From assembly GCA_900543395.1 (NCBI GenBank), contig UQQT01000054.1, forward strand, positions 1 to 12,331: a DNA stretch of 12,331 nucleotides. The letters are read 5' to 3'. Source of the stretch: an uncultured Oscillospiraceae bacterium (GTDB taxonomy: Bacteria; Bacillota; Clostridia; Oscillospirales; Acutalibacteraceae). The translations under genes and the position numbers were made by a program. Every line of letters starts with the position of its first letter. Position 1 is the stretch's first letter. This document shows positions 1 through 6,036 of this stretch, piece after piece. The notes beneath the pieces are model-generated. The model was not told the DNA's origin. It saw nothing but the letters and a program-made list of their open reading frames with translations, and did no database searches.

Positions 1-2
1 CA

Positions 3-53
3 AAACATAACGTGTCTTTAAGGCGTGGTTCAGGTGCTTTATCGACAGTCTGA
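3..53 (+). CDS. Possible C-terminal end of a plus-strand gene (partial)
   Basis: A frame open from the left edge ends at TGA 51-53, giving about 16 residues ending in GSGALSTV. The stop sits directly at the foot of a strong terminator hairpin with a plus-strand T-rich tail, which is where the end of a plus-strand gene would be expected. The fragment is far too short to recognise, and an open frame of this length occurs easily by chance. Confidence 0.25.
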   Translation, partial: KHNVSLRRGSGALSTV

Positions 54-90
54 CGGCTCGGCGGTTTTGTTCGCCGAGCCGTTCATTTTA
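53..90 (+). terminator. Rho-independent terminator at left edge
   Basis: A perfect 11-bp GC-rich stem (ACGGCTCGGCG at 53-63 pairing with CGCCGAGCCGT at 72-82) has an 8-base loop and is followed on the plus strand by TTCATTTTATTT. On the minus strand the stem is not followed by a T run, so it mainly serves a plus-strand transcript from outside the window. It lies 14 bases past the GH43 stop and could still stabilise the 3' end of that minus-strand mRNA. Confidence 0.75.
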
Positions 91-95
91 TTTCG

Positions 96-974
96 TCAAG
101 TCATTATAACAGGTTTAATTTTTTCCCCGTCGAATTCCATTTTATCAATGCATAAAAATCTCGCATTTGAGTCCTTCACATCATAACGCCGTCTGTGGTA
201 TACCATAAGCGTTTCGCCGTTTTCAAGCTGAAAAAATCCGTTATGTCCGGGTCCCTCCGCAACAGGGGGCTGTGAGGAAAGAATCGTACCTCTCGATACA
301 AACGGACCTATGGGCGAATCAGATATCGAATAGTCTGCGCTGTACGTTCCCTGTGTCCATCCGCCGTGCGACCACATGAAATAATACTTATCCCCGCGCT
401 TCATCATACACGGTCCCTCGACGTAATTTTCGGGCGTGACCTCTTTAAACGTCTCGCCGTCGTCAAACGGTACAAATCCCGTCATGTCATCATTCATCTT
501 ACATACGTTGCAGTGCTTCCATCCGCCGTAGTAAAGATAAACCGTACCGTCGTCGTCTTTAAATAAATGCGCGTCGATAGGCTGAGCGCCGTTTATAAAC
601 GCAGAAATAAGCGGTCTGCCGAGATAGGCTTTAAACGGTCCGAACGGAGAATCTGACACGGCAATTTCGAGTCCGCCCCCCTCGTTATCGGCATGTATAT
701 CGTTCGAAGCGAAGATATAATAGTATTTCGAATTCTTTTCAATAATCGTCGGAGCCCACACCGCGCGTTTTACCCACGGAAAGCCGGACATATCTATAAT
801 ATCCTTTTTAATCTCCCAGTGTTCGAGGTCGTCGGAGACGAACATATCATGATTGAGCTGTTCGTCATACGGCAGACTGCGCGTGACGTATATGCAGTAT
901 TTGCCCTCGTAAAATCTTGCCTCGGGGTCAGCGTACCACGATTCGGACAGAGGATTGTTAAATTTAATATCCAT
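96..974 (-). CDS. GH43 family glycoside hydrolase, cytoplasmic (arabinosidase/xylosidase type)
   Basis: A 292-residue single-domain protein with the repeated blade pattern of the GH43 five-bladed beta-propeller. The three acidic residues expected for this inverting family are visible: Asp16 in WYADPEARF (general base), Asp134 in QPIDAHLF (pKa modulator) and Glu186 in NYVEGPCMMKR (general acid). A conserved His244 in GPGHNGFF fits the propeller-axis histidine. Other family signatures are AVWAPTIIE (71-79), repeated SDSPxGPF segments (108-114, 219-225) and the C-terminal LMVYHRR. There is no signal peptide or carbohydrate-binding module, so it probably acts in the cytoplasm on imported arabino- or xylo-oligosaccharides. 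Substrate specificity cannot be read from the sequence. The start codon overlaps the upstream phosphoesterase stop as TAATG; a GGGAG site (983-987) lies 8 bases upstream, so translation is probably coupled. Confidence 0.93.
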   Translation of the reverse strand: MDIKFNNPLSESWYADPEARFYEGKYCIYVTRSLPYDEQLNHDMFVSDDLEHWEIKKDIIDMSGFPWVKRAVWAPTIIEKNSKYYYIFASNDIHADNEGGGLEIAVSDSPFGPFKAYLGRPLISAFINGAQPIDAHLFKDDDGTVYLYYGGWKHCNVCKMNDDMTGFVPFDDGETFKEVTPENYVEGPCMMKRGDKYYFMWSHGGWTQGTYSADYSISDSPIGPFVSRGTILSSQPPVAEGPGHNGFFQLENGETLMVYHRRRYDVKDSNARFLCIDKMEFDGEKIKPVIMT

Positions 975-2143
975 TACCTTTTCTCCCGTCTCTTTTTAAT
1001 AATGCACGCAGTCAGCAGTCCCGCAGAGATTACGGCAGCCGAAGCCCCCGCGATAAGCGCGCATTTTGACTTAAACATTCCGTCCGCGTCCCAAATGTAT
1101 CTGATCTGGGCACCGAGTCCGTCTCCGCACAGAGCCTCATATGTAAGTACGTAAGTCTCGTATTTCGACGTGTCGTTTTCGTCAATAATGAATACTCTGA
1201 CTCCCCTGTTTCTGTCACCGTAGCATCTGAACGAGGCGCACGGAGTTCCGATAATGTCAATGCCGTCGAGCACAGCCTCAAAATTATTGAGATGATCGTG
1301 ACCGAATACTGCCGCCCGCACGTCGCCCTGCTTCTTTATAGCGTCGAACTGACCGAAATTTTCCTCACAGCACGCGGGATATTCGCCCATAACGCCGTGA
1401 TGAACCTTGGTTCTGTCAACCTTAAAACGCCTGCCGTCTCTCGTATTTCCGCAAAACGGTATAACGTCCGGGTCGTTTTCGTCACATTCAACGACAAGAC
1501 GGGCGGTCTCCGGAAACGGAACATGCTGGAACAAAAGAGAGTCGACAGCCTTTCCGCCGTTAAGATCTTTTAACTCATCGCTCTTTTTAACGTACCAATC
1601 AACCGCATTTTTGCTTACGTATTCGCAGCACTTGTCCGTCTGTTTGTCGTATCCTGCGGAGTCGAACATCCAGATATTATATTTTATCTTATCAGAATCG
1701 GAGGCATATATCGGGATATTGTACGTGTCGCAGTCTATTCCCTCTTTAGGATCGTCGAGTCCGACATTGTGCGGATACGCTCTGTAAATATCCGCCTGCT
1801 CCTCCTTTGTTATCATATTTCTGTCGTCGTGATTTCCGTATATCATCGCAAACGGGATACCGCGTTTTTCAATCGGCTCAACAACGTGAGCGATAGCTTT
1901 TTTCATAGCCTCATACTCGCCCTCTTTTGTCTTAATTACCTTTCTCGAGCCGAAACGCGCGTCACATAAATGATTGCCGAGGATATTGTCTCCCGTTAAA
2001 ACAACAAGGTCGGGCTTGACCTCATCGTACGCGATATCGAGCATTTTCTTCATAGCCGGACGGGCAAACTGCAAATCCTGCGCGTCGCTGACCTGCAAAA
2101 TGATAAATTTACCGTCCTTATTAAAACTTAATCTTCCGTTCAT
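974..2143 (-). CDS. Calcineurin-like metallophosphoesterase with C-terminal membrane anchor
   Basis: A 389-residue protein with the calcineurin-like metallophosphoesterase motifs in order: LQVSDAQD (Asp20), LTGDN (Asp52), YGNHDDR (Asn104, His105), LLFQHVPFPE (His207) and VFGHDHLNNF (His282, His284). Motif I is normally Asp-x-His; here the second ligand position is Gln22 (DAQ), which may alter metal binding or reflect a subfamily. Near the C-terminus a hydrophobic helix of about 22 residues (361-382) is followed by KKRREKR, as in a tail anchor or sorting stop. No N-terminal signal peptide is seen. The closest named group I would compare is the Dcr2/purple-acid-phosphatase-like set; the substrate is unknown. 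The start is supported by AGAGGT (2149-2154), 5 bases upstream. It is first in a two-gene unit with the GH43 glycosidase. Confidence 0.9.
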   Translation of the reverse strand: MNGRLSFNKDGKFIILQVSDAQDLQFARPAMKKMLDIAYDEVKPDLVVLTGDNILGNHLCDARFGSRKVIKTKEGEYEAMKKAIAHVVEPIEKRGIPFAMIYGNHDDRNMITKEEQADIYRAYPHNVGLDDPKEGIDCDTYNIPIYASDSDKIKYNIWMFDSAGYDKQTDKCCEYVSKNAVDWYVKKSDELKDLNGGKAVDSLLFQHVPFPETARLVVECDENDPDVIPFCGNTRDGRRFKVDRTKVHHGVMGEYPACCEENFGQFDAIKKQGDVRAAVFGHDHLNNFEAVLDGIDIIGTPCASFRCYGDRNRGVRVFIIDENDTSKYETYVLTYEALCGDGLGAQIRYIWDADGMFKSKCALIAGASAAVISAGLLTACIIKKRREKR

Positions 2144-2148
2144 ATATT

Positions 2149-2154
2149 ACCTCT
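2149..2154 (-). promoter_or_regulatory. Ribosome binding site of the metallophosphoesterase
   Basis: AGAGGT on the minus strand, 5 bases before ATG 2143-2141. It fixes the start and argues against an upstream extension that could have supplied a signal peptide. Confidence 0.75.
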
Positions 2155-2173
2155 ATAATAAGAATTCCAGTAT

Positions 2174-2202
2174 ATTTTACCACAGGCACAGTTTAATGTA
2201 AA
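2174..2202 (-). promoter_or_regulatory. Sigma-A promoter for the metallophosphoesterase-GH43 unit
   Basis: On the minus strand TTTACA (2202-2197) and TAAAAT (2179-2174) are separated by exactly 17 bp. The -35 box lies inside the left copy of the 14-bp direct repeat, so a protein bound to that repeat would block or touch the promoter. Confidence 0.6.
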
Positions 2203-2249
2203 CAATTCTTTTTAATGTGATATAAATATTGCGGAAATGTAAACAATTC
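2195..2249. repeat. Pair of 14-bp direct repeats (candidate operator)
   Basis: AATGTAAACAATTC occurs identically at 2195-2208 and 2236-2249, a spacing of 41 bp or about four helical turns. The left copy overlaps the -35 box of the minus-strand promoter; the right copy lies about 20 bp upstream of the plus-strand -35 box. Identical sites on one helix face between divergent promoters suggest a regulator binding site. The regulator is unknown. The AT-rich context makes a chance repeat possible. Confidence 0.4.
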
Positions 2250-2268
2250 ATAATTTGTTAAAATATGA

Positions 2269-2297
2269 TTGCGTAAAAAAAGCAGTTATGATATTAT
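2269..2297 (+). promoter_or_regulatory. Sigma-A promoter for the tandem mini-gene unit
   Basis: TTGCGT (2269-2274), 17 bp, then TATTAT (2292-2297). The start point would be near 2304, leaving a leader of about 25 bases that contains the GGGAGGTG ribosome site at 2315-2322. Confidence 0.55.
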
Positions 2298-2329
2298 TAA
2301 TATAAGCTAAGTATGGGAGGTGTATTTTA

Positions 2330-2428
2330 ATGGATAAAATCGTTGAGTTCTTCACAATTATCTACAAATTCCTCAAAGAGTTGTTCATTGTTCTCGGACT
2401 CACCAAGCGTGAAGACGGTACAAAGTAA
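2330..2428 (+). CDS. Small amphipathic peptide A (32 aa)
   Basis: A 32-codon gene starting at ATG 2330, 7 bases after a strong GGGAGGTG site (2315-2322), and ending at TAA 2426-2428. The core DKIVEFFTIIYKFLKELF places polar residues at 2-3, 6, 9, 13 and 16-17, the 3-4 spacing of an amphipathic helix with a broad hydrophobic face. A short polar tail (TKREDGTK) follows. Counted charge is about +1. There is no Cys, no Trp and no signal peptide. It is clearly related to the next mini-gene, aligning over 18 residues with 8 identities. I do not recognise the family. Size and shape resemble phenol-soluble modulins, leaderless bacteriocins or type I toxins, but nothing here decides between these or a benign membrane-associated role. 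A real gene is supported by promoter, ribosome site, paralogue and terminator. Confidence 0.8.
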   Translation: MDKIVEFFTIIYKFLKELFIVLGLTKREDGTK

Positions 2429-2452
2429 TCCATGTTTTTTTAATTTATTTGT

Positions 2453-2458
2453 GAGGTG
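2453..2458 (+). promoter_or_regulatory. Ribosome binding site of small peptide B
   Basis: GAGGTG, 8 bases upstream of ATG 2467. It is the same core as the site before peptide A, so the two peptides may be made at similar levels from one mRNA. Confidence 0.75.
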
Positions 2459-2466
2459 TATTAATC

Positions 2467-2574
2467 ATGACAATTGATAAACTTATTGCTCTTCTCAAGG
2501 TTATTTTTGAATTCCTTAAAAAGCTTTTCGGACTTATAAAAAATATTATTCCCGAGGAAAGCACAAGCAAGTAA
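2467..2574 (+). CDS. Small amphipathic peptide B (35 aa), paralogue of A
   Basis: A 35-codon gene 38 bases after peptide A, with its own GAGGTG site. The core DKLIALLKVIFEFLKKLF aligns without gaps to the core of peptide A. Polar or small residues fall at 4-5, 8, 11, 15, 18-19, 22 and 25-26, a very regular amphipathic helix of about 25 residues, followed by a polar tail after Pro29. Charge is about +2. No Cys, signal peptide or processing site is visible, and no modification or export gene is next to it. It probably binds membranes or pairs with peptide A. Function is unknown; delta-hemolysin or PSM-like surfactant peptides and two-peptide leaderless bacteriocins are the closest formal analogues. 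It ends 20 bases before a terminator, so A and B form a compact bicistronic unit. Confidence 0.82.
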   Translation: MTIDKLIALLKVIFEFLKKLFGLIKNIIPEESTSK

Positions 2575-2594
2575 TTTTTTATCTGAATTAAAGA

Positions 2595-2637
2595 ATTGCC
2601 GTTTTTTTATTAAAAAAGGATACGGCAATCTTTTTTG
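2595..2637 (+). terminator. Terminator of the peptide A-B unit
   Basis: ATTGCCGT (2595-2602) pairs with ACGGCAAT (2622-2629); T and A runs inside the loop can extend the stem. It is followed by CTTTTTTG. It separates the mini-genes from the lipase, although partial read-through is possible. Confidence 0.8.
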
Positions 2638-2823
2638 TTGTATTATTTTTTAAATCTGTTGAACCTTCGTCATATATGCGATTTTCGGTTTTATATCCTT
2701 TAAAATTCAAAAAGAATAAACCGTATATCAACAACACTAACCATATTGAAGAACTGTTTTCCGATAGCTGTCGTTAAATATGATTATTTATTGATAAAAC
2801 CGCAATTCCCAGGTCAACCGGAT
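2638..2823. other. Lipase upstream region without a clear promoter
   Basis: About 190 AT-rich bases between the peptide terminator and the lipase ribosome site. I found no convincing -35/-10 pair; TTGAAC at 2659 and TATGAT at 2779 have no suitably spaced partners. The lipase may use a degenerate or alternative-sigma promoter, or read-through from the mini-gene unit. Confidence 0.35.
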
Positions 2824-2835
2824 GGGAGAATTCAC

Positions 2836-4098
2836 ATGAAAATAAAATTAATCAAATCAGCAATCAGCATTTTACTTTGCCTTTGCATGCTCATATCGTT
2901 TTCTGCCGTGAGCTTTGCCGACAGCGAAAAGAAAACCGACTACCCGTTCATCTACGTTCACGGAATGTACGGCTGGGGTGAGGATTCCGCAAAGGAAGCC
3001 GAAAGCCCGTATTGGGGAACTCAGCCTCAGAACAACGTGATAACGTATCTCCGTGACCGGGGCTACAAGGTATATAACCCGTCCGTCGGCGGCTTCAGCA
3101 GCGCATGGGACAGAGCCTGCGAGCTTTATGCACAGCTTACCGGCACGGTCGTCGATTACGGCGAAGCGCATTCAAAGGAGTGCGGTCATGCACGTTACGG
3201 ACGCGATTATACAGGCAGAGCGTCAATGGGCGAACCGTGGGATCTTGAAAGCCCTCTTAATTTTGTAGGACACTCGTTCGGAGGCGAAACGATACGTCTT
3301 ATGGCTTCTCTTCTTGCCTACGGTGACGAGACGGAAGCTAAGGCCTCGCCCGACGACTGCTCCGAGCTTTTTAAAGGCGGTCACGAAAAGGGTATTCATT
3401 CTATAACGACAATTTCTTCTCCGCACAACGGTTCAACTGCGGCAAATTATCTTTCCGATCCTGTTCTCCCTGCGGTTTTGATGATTTTTATTCTTCATTC
3501 AAAATGCGTTTCCGGCAAATCGACATTTGACCTCATGCTCGATCAATGGGGCATTTCCAAAGACCCGATAAGCGGAGAAAAAGCCGGACTCAAGCCCTTT
3601 GCATGTCTTAAGCTCGGATATTCAAAAGACCACTGCGGCTATGATTTGACGGTTCAGGGCGCGGAGAAGCTCAATAAGAAAATTAAAACGGTAAAATCCG
3701 CATATTATTTTTCATATTCGGCATGCATAACCGAGGACGCAAAATTCGGTTATTCCAAGCTTAACAAGGAATACGACGCATTTGCCCCGTTTAAAATATC
3801 CTCTCCCCTCATTTGTAATTCCGTCAATATGTTTATCGGCGGAAAATTCATTGACAAGGGCTGGAGTGCGAACGACGGAATAGTTCCCCTCAAGAGCGCG
3901 CTTTATCCTTTTAATGAGGATCACGTTACATATGACGAGTCAAGAACGTTGATTCCGGGAGTTTGGAATGTAATGCCGACGCTCTACGGAGTCGATCACT
4001 ATGACTTCTGCAATGCTGCGGATGAAAAAGCTTTCGGTTCTCTTGACGGCTTCTTCAAATTCTACACGGATCTTTCGGAGCTTATCTGCGGTATATAA
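2836..4098 (+). CDS. Secreted family I.5 triacylglycerol lipase with zinc site
   Basis: A 420-residue alpha/beta-hydrolase starting at ATG 2836, 7 bases after GGGAG (2824-2828). The frame is open upstream to a TTG at 2746, but the ATG is followed at once by a signal peptide: three lysines, a hydrophobic core (about 10-25) and a cleavage site after SFA (28). It matches the Geobacillus/Staphylococcus lipase family along its length: YVHGMYGWG near the oxyanion hole, nucleophile Ser147 in GHSFGG, SSPHNGS, catalytic Asp347 in ANDGIV and His388 in VDHYDF. The family's zinc site also appears intact: Asp92 (WDRACE), His112 and His118 (AHSKECGHAR), and Asp270 (YDLTVQGAEKLN). It should hydrolyse acylglycerols outside the cell. 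No cell-wall anchor is seen. It lies between three amphipathic mini-protein genes. Confidence 0.97.
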   Translation: MKIKLIKSAISILLCLCMLISFSAVSFADSEKKTDYPFIYVHGMYGWGEDSAKEAESPYWGTQPQNNVITYLRDRGYKVYNPSVGGFSSAWDRACELYAQLTGTVVDYGEAHSKECGHARYGRDYTGRASMGEPWDLESPLNFVGHSFGGETIRLMASLLAYGDETEAKASPDDCSELFKGGHEKGIHSITTISSPHNGSTAANYLSDPVLPAVLMIFILHSKCVSGKSTFDLMLDQWGISKDPISGEKAGLKPFACLKLGYSKDHCGYDLTVQGAEKLNKKIKTVKSAYYFSYSACITEDAKFGYSKLNKEYDAFAPFKISSPLICNSVNMFIGGKFIDKGWSANDGIVPLKSALYPFNEDHVTYDESRTLIPGVWNVMPTLYGVDHYDFCNAADEKAFGSLDGFFKFYTDLSELICGI

Positions 4099-4129
4099 AC
4101 AGAACAAGATTAATTTCCCATAAAAAATG

Positions 4130-4192
4130 GACTATATTCCGTAAAGCATGTAATTTTAATGCAGAATACGGAATATAGTCTTTGTTTATTTT
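4130..4192 (+). terminator. Lipase terminator, probably bidirectional
   Basis: A perfect 14-bp stem (GACTATATTCCGTA at 4130-4143 with TACGGAATATAGTC at 4167-4180) has an inner GCAT/ATGC hairpin and is followed by TTTGTTTATTTT. On the minus strand the stem runs into CATTTTTTAT, so it can also back up termination from the convergent mini-gene. Confidence 0.88.
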
Positions 4193-4240
4193 CGTTTTGC
4201 TGTTCAGTCTGCGCTGATACGGCAGAACGTTTTTTTATAC

Positions 4241-4277
4241 AAAAAAACGCACTGTAAGTCATAACAATCACAGTGCG
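4241..4277 (-). terminator. Terminator of small peptide C
   Basis: On the minus strand an 8-bp stem, CGCACTGT (4277-4270) with ACAGTGCG (4255-4248), is followed directly by seven T (4247-4241). It begins 26 bases after the stop of the 47-codon gene. Confidence 0.82.
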
Positions 4278-4302
4278 GTTTTATTGTTCAGTTATTATTT
4301 CG

Positions 4303-4446
4303 TCAGCCAATGGGTTTAATAAACTTCTCTCTGAGCTTATCGATTAATTCCTGAATAAAATTAACTAACCTTGTGAGGAAAAAGGGGTTAACACCCATTT
4401 CGGGATCTATCTCTTCAAAATCGGTATTAATCAGATCGATATTCAT
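4303..4446 (-). CDS. Small acidic/amphipathic protein C (47 aa) with optimal expression signals
   Basis: A 47-codon gene with an unusually complete set of signals: TTGACA-17-TATTAT, a perfect 10-base Shine-Dalgarno match, ATG at 4446, TGA at 4303 and its own terminator. The product has an acidic N-terminal part (Asp4, Asp9, Glu11, Glu12, Asp14, Glu16) and, from about residue 22, a helix NPFFLTRLVNFIQELIDKLR with hydrophobic residues every 3-4 positions. Counted charge is about -4. There is no Cys, no signal peptide and no Gly-Gly processing site. I do not recognise the family. It is convergent to the lipase and starts 77 bases after the galT stop, with no terminator between, so some galT transcripts may also carry it. 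It resembles peptides A and B only in general pattern, so common origin is uncertain. Confidence 0.85.
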   Translation of the reverse strand: MNIDLINTDFEEIDPEMGVNPFFLTRLVNFIQELIDKLREKFIKPIG

Positions 4447-4451
4447 TACTG

Positions 4452-4462
4452 TCACCTCCTTA
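4452..4462 (-). promoter_or_regulatory. Exceptionally strong ribosome binding site of protein C
   Basis: TAAGGAGGTGA on the minus strand, of which AAGGAGGTGA complements the usual 16S rRNA 3' end (UCACCUCCUU) over ten bases. It lies 5 bases before ATG 4446, indicating high translation. Confidence 0.9.
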
Positions 4463-4469
4463 CATCTGA

Positions 4470-4498
4470 ATAATACCATATCGTACGGCGAATGTCAA
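4470..4498 (-). promoter_or_regulatory. Near-consensus sigma-A promoter for protein C
   Basis: TTGACA (4498-4493), 17 bp, TATTAT (4475-4470) on the minus strand: a perfect -35 and five of six at -10. The start point would be near 4463, giving a leader of only about 17 bases that consists almost entirely of the ribosome site. Confidence 0.88.
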
Positions 4499-4523
4499 TA
4501 CTTTTATTAAAAATTTATTCACA

Positions 4524-6029
4524 TTACATTATAAGTTTATTTACATGTTCAGCGAATCTGTCTATTTGAGCCATACCCTTTTCATTTCGGGCAAATACTC
4601 CGCACTGCTCGAGAATCGAGCTGTAAACAATGCCGATTTCGTTTTTAATTATATCGTCGACGCTGCTTTCATCTATTTTATCATACTTTTTCTTAAAGCT
4701 CATAGCCCACTCATAGTGCTTGCCTATTGTCTCGTTCTTTGAGAAATCCTCGCCGGAAAGTATTGCCTCTCTCAGCGACGCCATTTCGTTCTTGAGTCTC
4801 GCCGGAAGAACGGCAAGCCCCATGACCTCTATAAGTCCGATATTCTCCTTCTTTATATGATGGTACTCGGGATGCGGATGATATACGCCGTCGGGGTACC
4901 GGTCAGTCGTTATGTTGTTTCTCAAAACGAGGTCAAGCTCATAGTTTTCCCCGCGTTTTCTTGCTATAGGGGTTATCGTGTTATGAGGTACGCCGTCGGT
5001 CCGGGCGAATATAAATGCGTCGGGGTCTGTGTATTCCCGCCATACGGACAGAATTTTCCCGCCGAGAGCGCATATTCTGTCGGTGTCATTACCGCTTAAT
5101 CTGATAACGGTCATCGGCCATTTTACCACGCCCGCGGATACGTCCGGAAATCCGTCAAAATTAAGTTCTCTCTCGACCTGAGCCTTTGCCATTGCGAAAT
5201 CATACCTTCCGCCCTGGAAATGCTCGTGAGCGAGAATCGAACCGCCGACTATCGGCAGATCGGCGTTAGAGCCTACGAAATAATGGGGCAGAAATTTAAC
5301 GAATGCAAAAAGCTTTCTGAAAGCATTTTCGTCAATCTTCATCGGCGTGTGACTGCCGTTAAATACAATACAATGCTCATTATAATAAACATATGGCGAG
5401 TACTGCATAAACCAGTTCTCCCCGCAGATATCAACGGGAATGATTCTGTGATTCTCCCTCGCAGGATGGTTTACTCTGCCCGCATAGCCCTCGTTTTCAC
5501 GGCACAACATGCATTTGGGGTAAGAAGCCGTCTTTGCCTTGGCAGCCGCGGCAATAGCCTTGGGGTCCTTTTCGGGCTTTGAAAGATTTATCGTAATATC
5601 CATATCGCCGTACGGGGTATGAGCAATCCACTTCATATCCTTTTTAACTCTGTATGTTCTGATATAGTCGGAATTTCTCGAAAGCGAATAGTAATAATCC
5701 GTCGCCGAAACTCTGTCCTTTTCATATCTCGATTTAAACTCGGCGATAACCTCGCTCGGACGGGGCATAAGACAATTCATAATTTTAGTGTCGAGCAAAT
5801 CCCTGTATGTAACCGAATCCTCGCACACGCCGTTTTTAACCGCAAAGTCAAGCAGAACCTTCAGAATATCCTCAAGCTGAGCGTCCTTTTGAGCTTCACA
5901 CTCTTCATAATCATCCGAGCCGATAACGTCTAAGATAAGATTCCTCACATAAACGCAGTCGGCGGGTTTGATAAGCTCCTTTTCCAATCCGTAATTTACA
6001 AGAGAAGCAACCGCTTCATATACTGTCAT
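4524..6029 (-). CDS. galT: Galactose-1-phosphate uridylyltransferase, type 2 (Firmicutes form)
   Basis: GalT exchanges UDP between UDP-glucose and galactose-1-phosphate in the Leloir pathway. This 501-residue protein has the length and layout of the type 2 form found in Firmicutes: N-terminal YEAVASLVNYGL, LMPRPSEV, the block YPKCMLCRENEGYAGR (about 171-185, with a CxxC pair), the NWFMQYSPYVYYNEHCIVF segment, and the active-site region GGSILAHEHFQGG with histidines 268 and 270. Numbering is from ATG 6029. An in-frame ATG at 6044 overlaps GAGGTT (6042-6037), which is the ribosome site 7 bases before ATG 6029, so the shorter start is preferred. galK and galE are not in the window, so their products must be encoded elsewhere. 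It is transcribed alone from its own promoter, divergent from the DUF896 gene. Confidence 0.97.
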   Translation of the reverse strand: MTVYEAVASLVNYGLEKELIKPADCVYVRNLILDVIGSDDYEECEAQKDAQLEDILKVLLDFAVKNGVCEDSVTYRDLLDTKIMNCLMPRPSEVIAEFKSRYEKDRVSATDYYYSLSRNSDYIRTYRVKKDMKWIAHTPYGDMDITINLSKPEKDPKAIAAAAKAKTASYPKCMLCRENEGYAGRVNHPARENHRIIPVDICGENWFMQYSPYVYYNEHCIVFNGSHTPMKIDENAFRKLFAFVKFLPHYFVGSNADLPIVGGSILAHEHFQGGRYDFAMAKAQVERELNFDGFPDVSAGVVKWPMTVIRLSGNDTDRICALGGKILSVWREYTDPDAFIFARTDGVPHNTITPIARKRGENYELDLVLRNNITTDRYPDGVYHPHPEYHHIKKENIGLIEVMGLAVLPARLKNEMASLREAILSGEDFSKNETIGKHYEWAMSFKKKYDKIDESSVDDIIKNEIGIVYSSILEQCGVFARNEKGMAQIDRFAEHVNKLIM

Positions 6030-6036
6030 ATATACC

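Noticed and set aside
693..1154. 153-codon plus-strand frame across the GH43/phosphoesterase junction
   Set aside because: It is antisense to two recognised genes and shows no motif or translation signal.
2746..2835. Upstream extension of the lipase by 30 residues from a TTG codon
   Set aside because: TTG 2746 has no ribosome site, and the extension would bury the signal peptide that begins exactly at ATG 2836, which has a well-placed GGGAG.
4201..4249. Extra hairpins (CTGC/GCAG and CGTTTTTTT/AAAAAAACG) between the two convergent terminators, considered as an antisense RNA
   Set aside because: No promoter is seen for such an RNA, and the stems are short or purely T/A, explained by the termination region.
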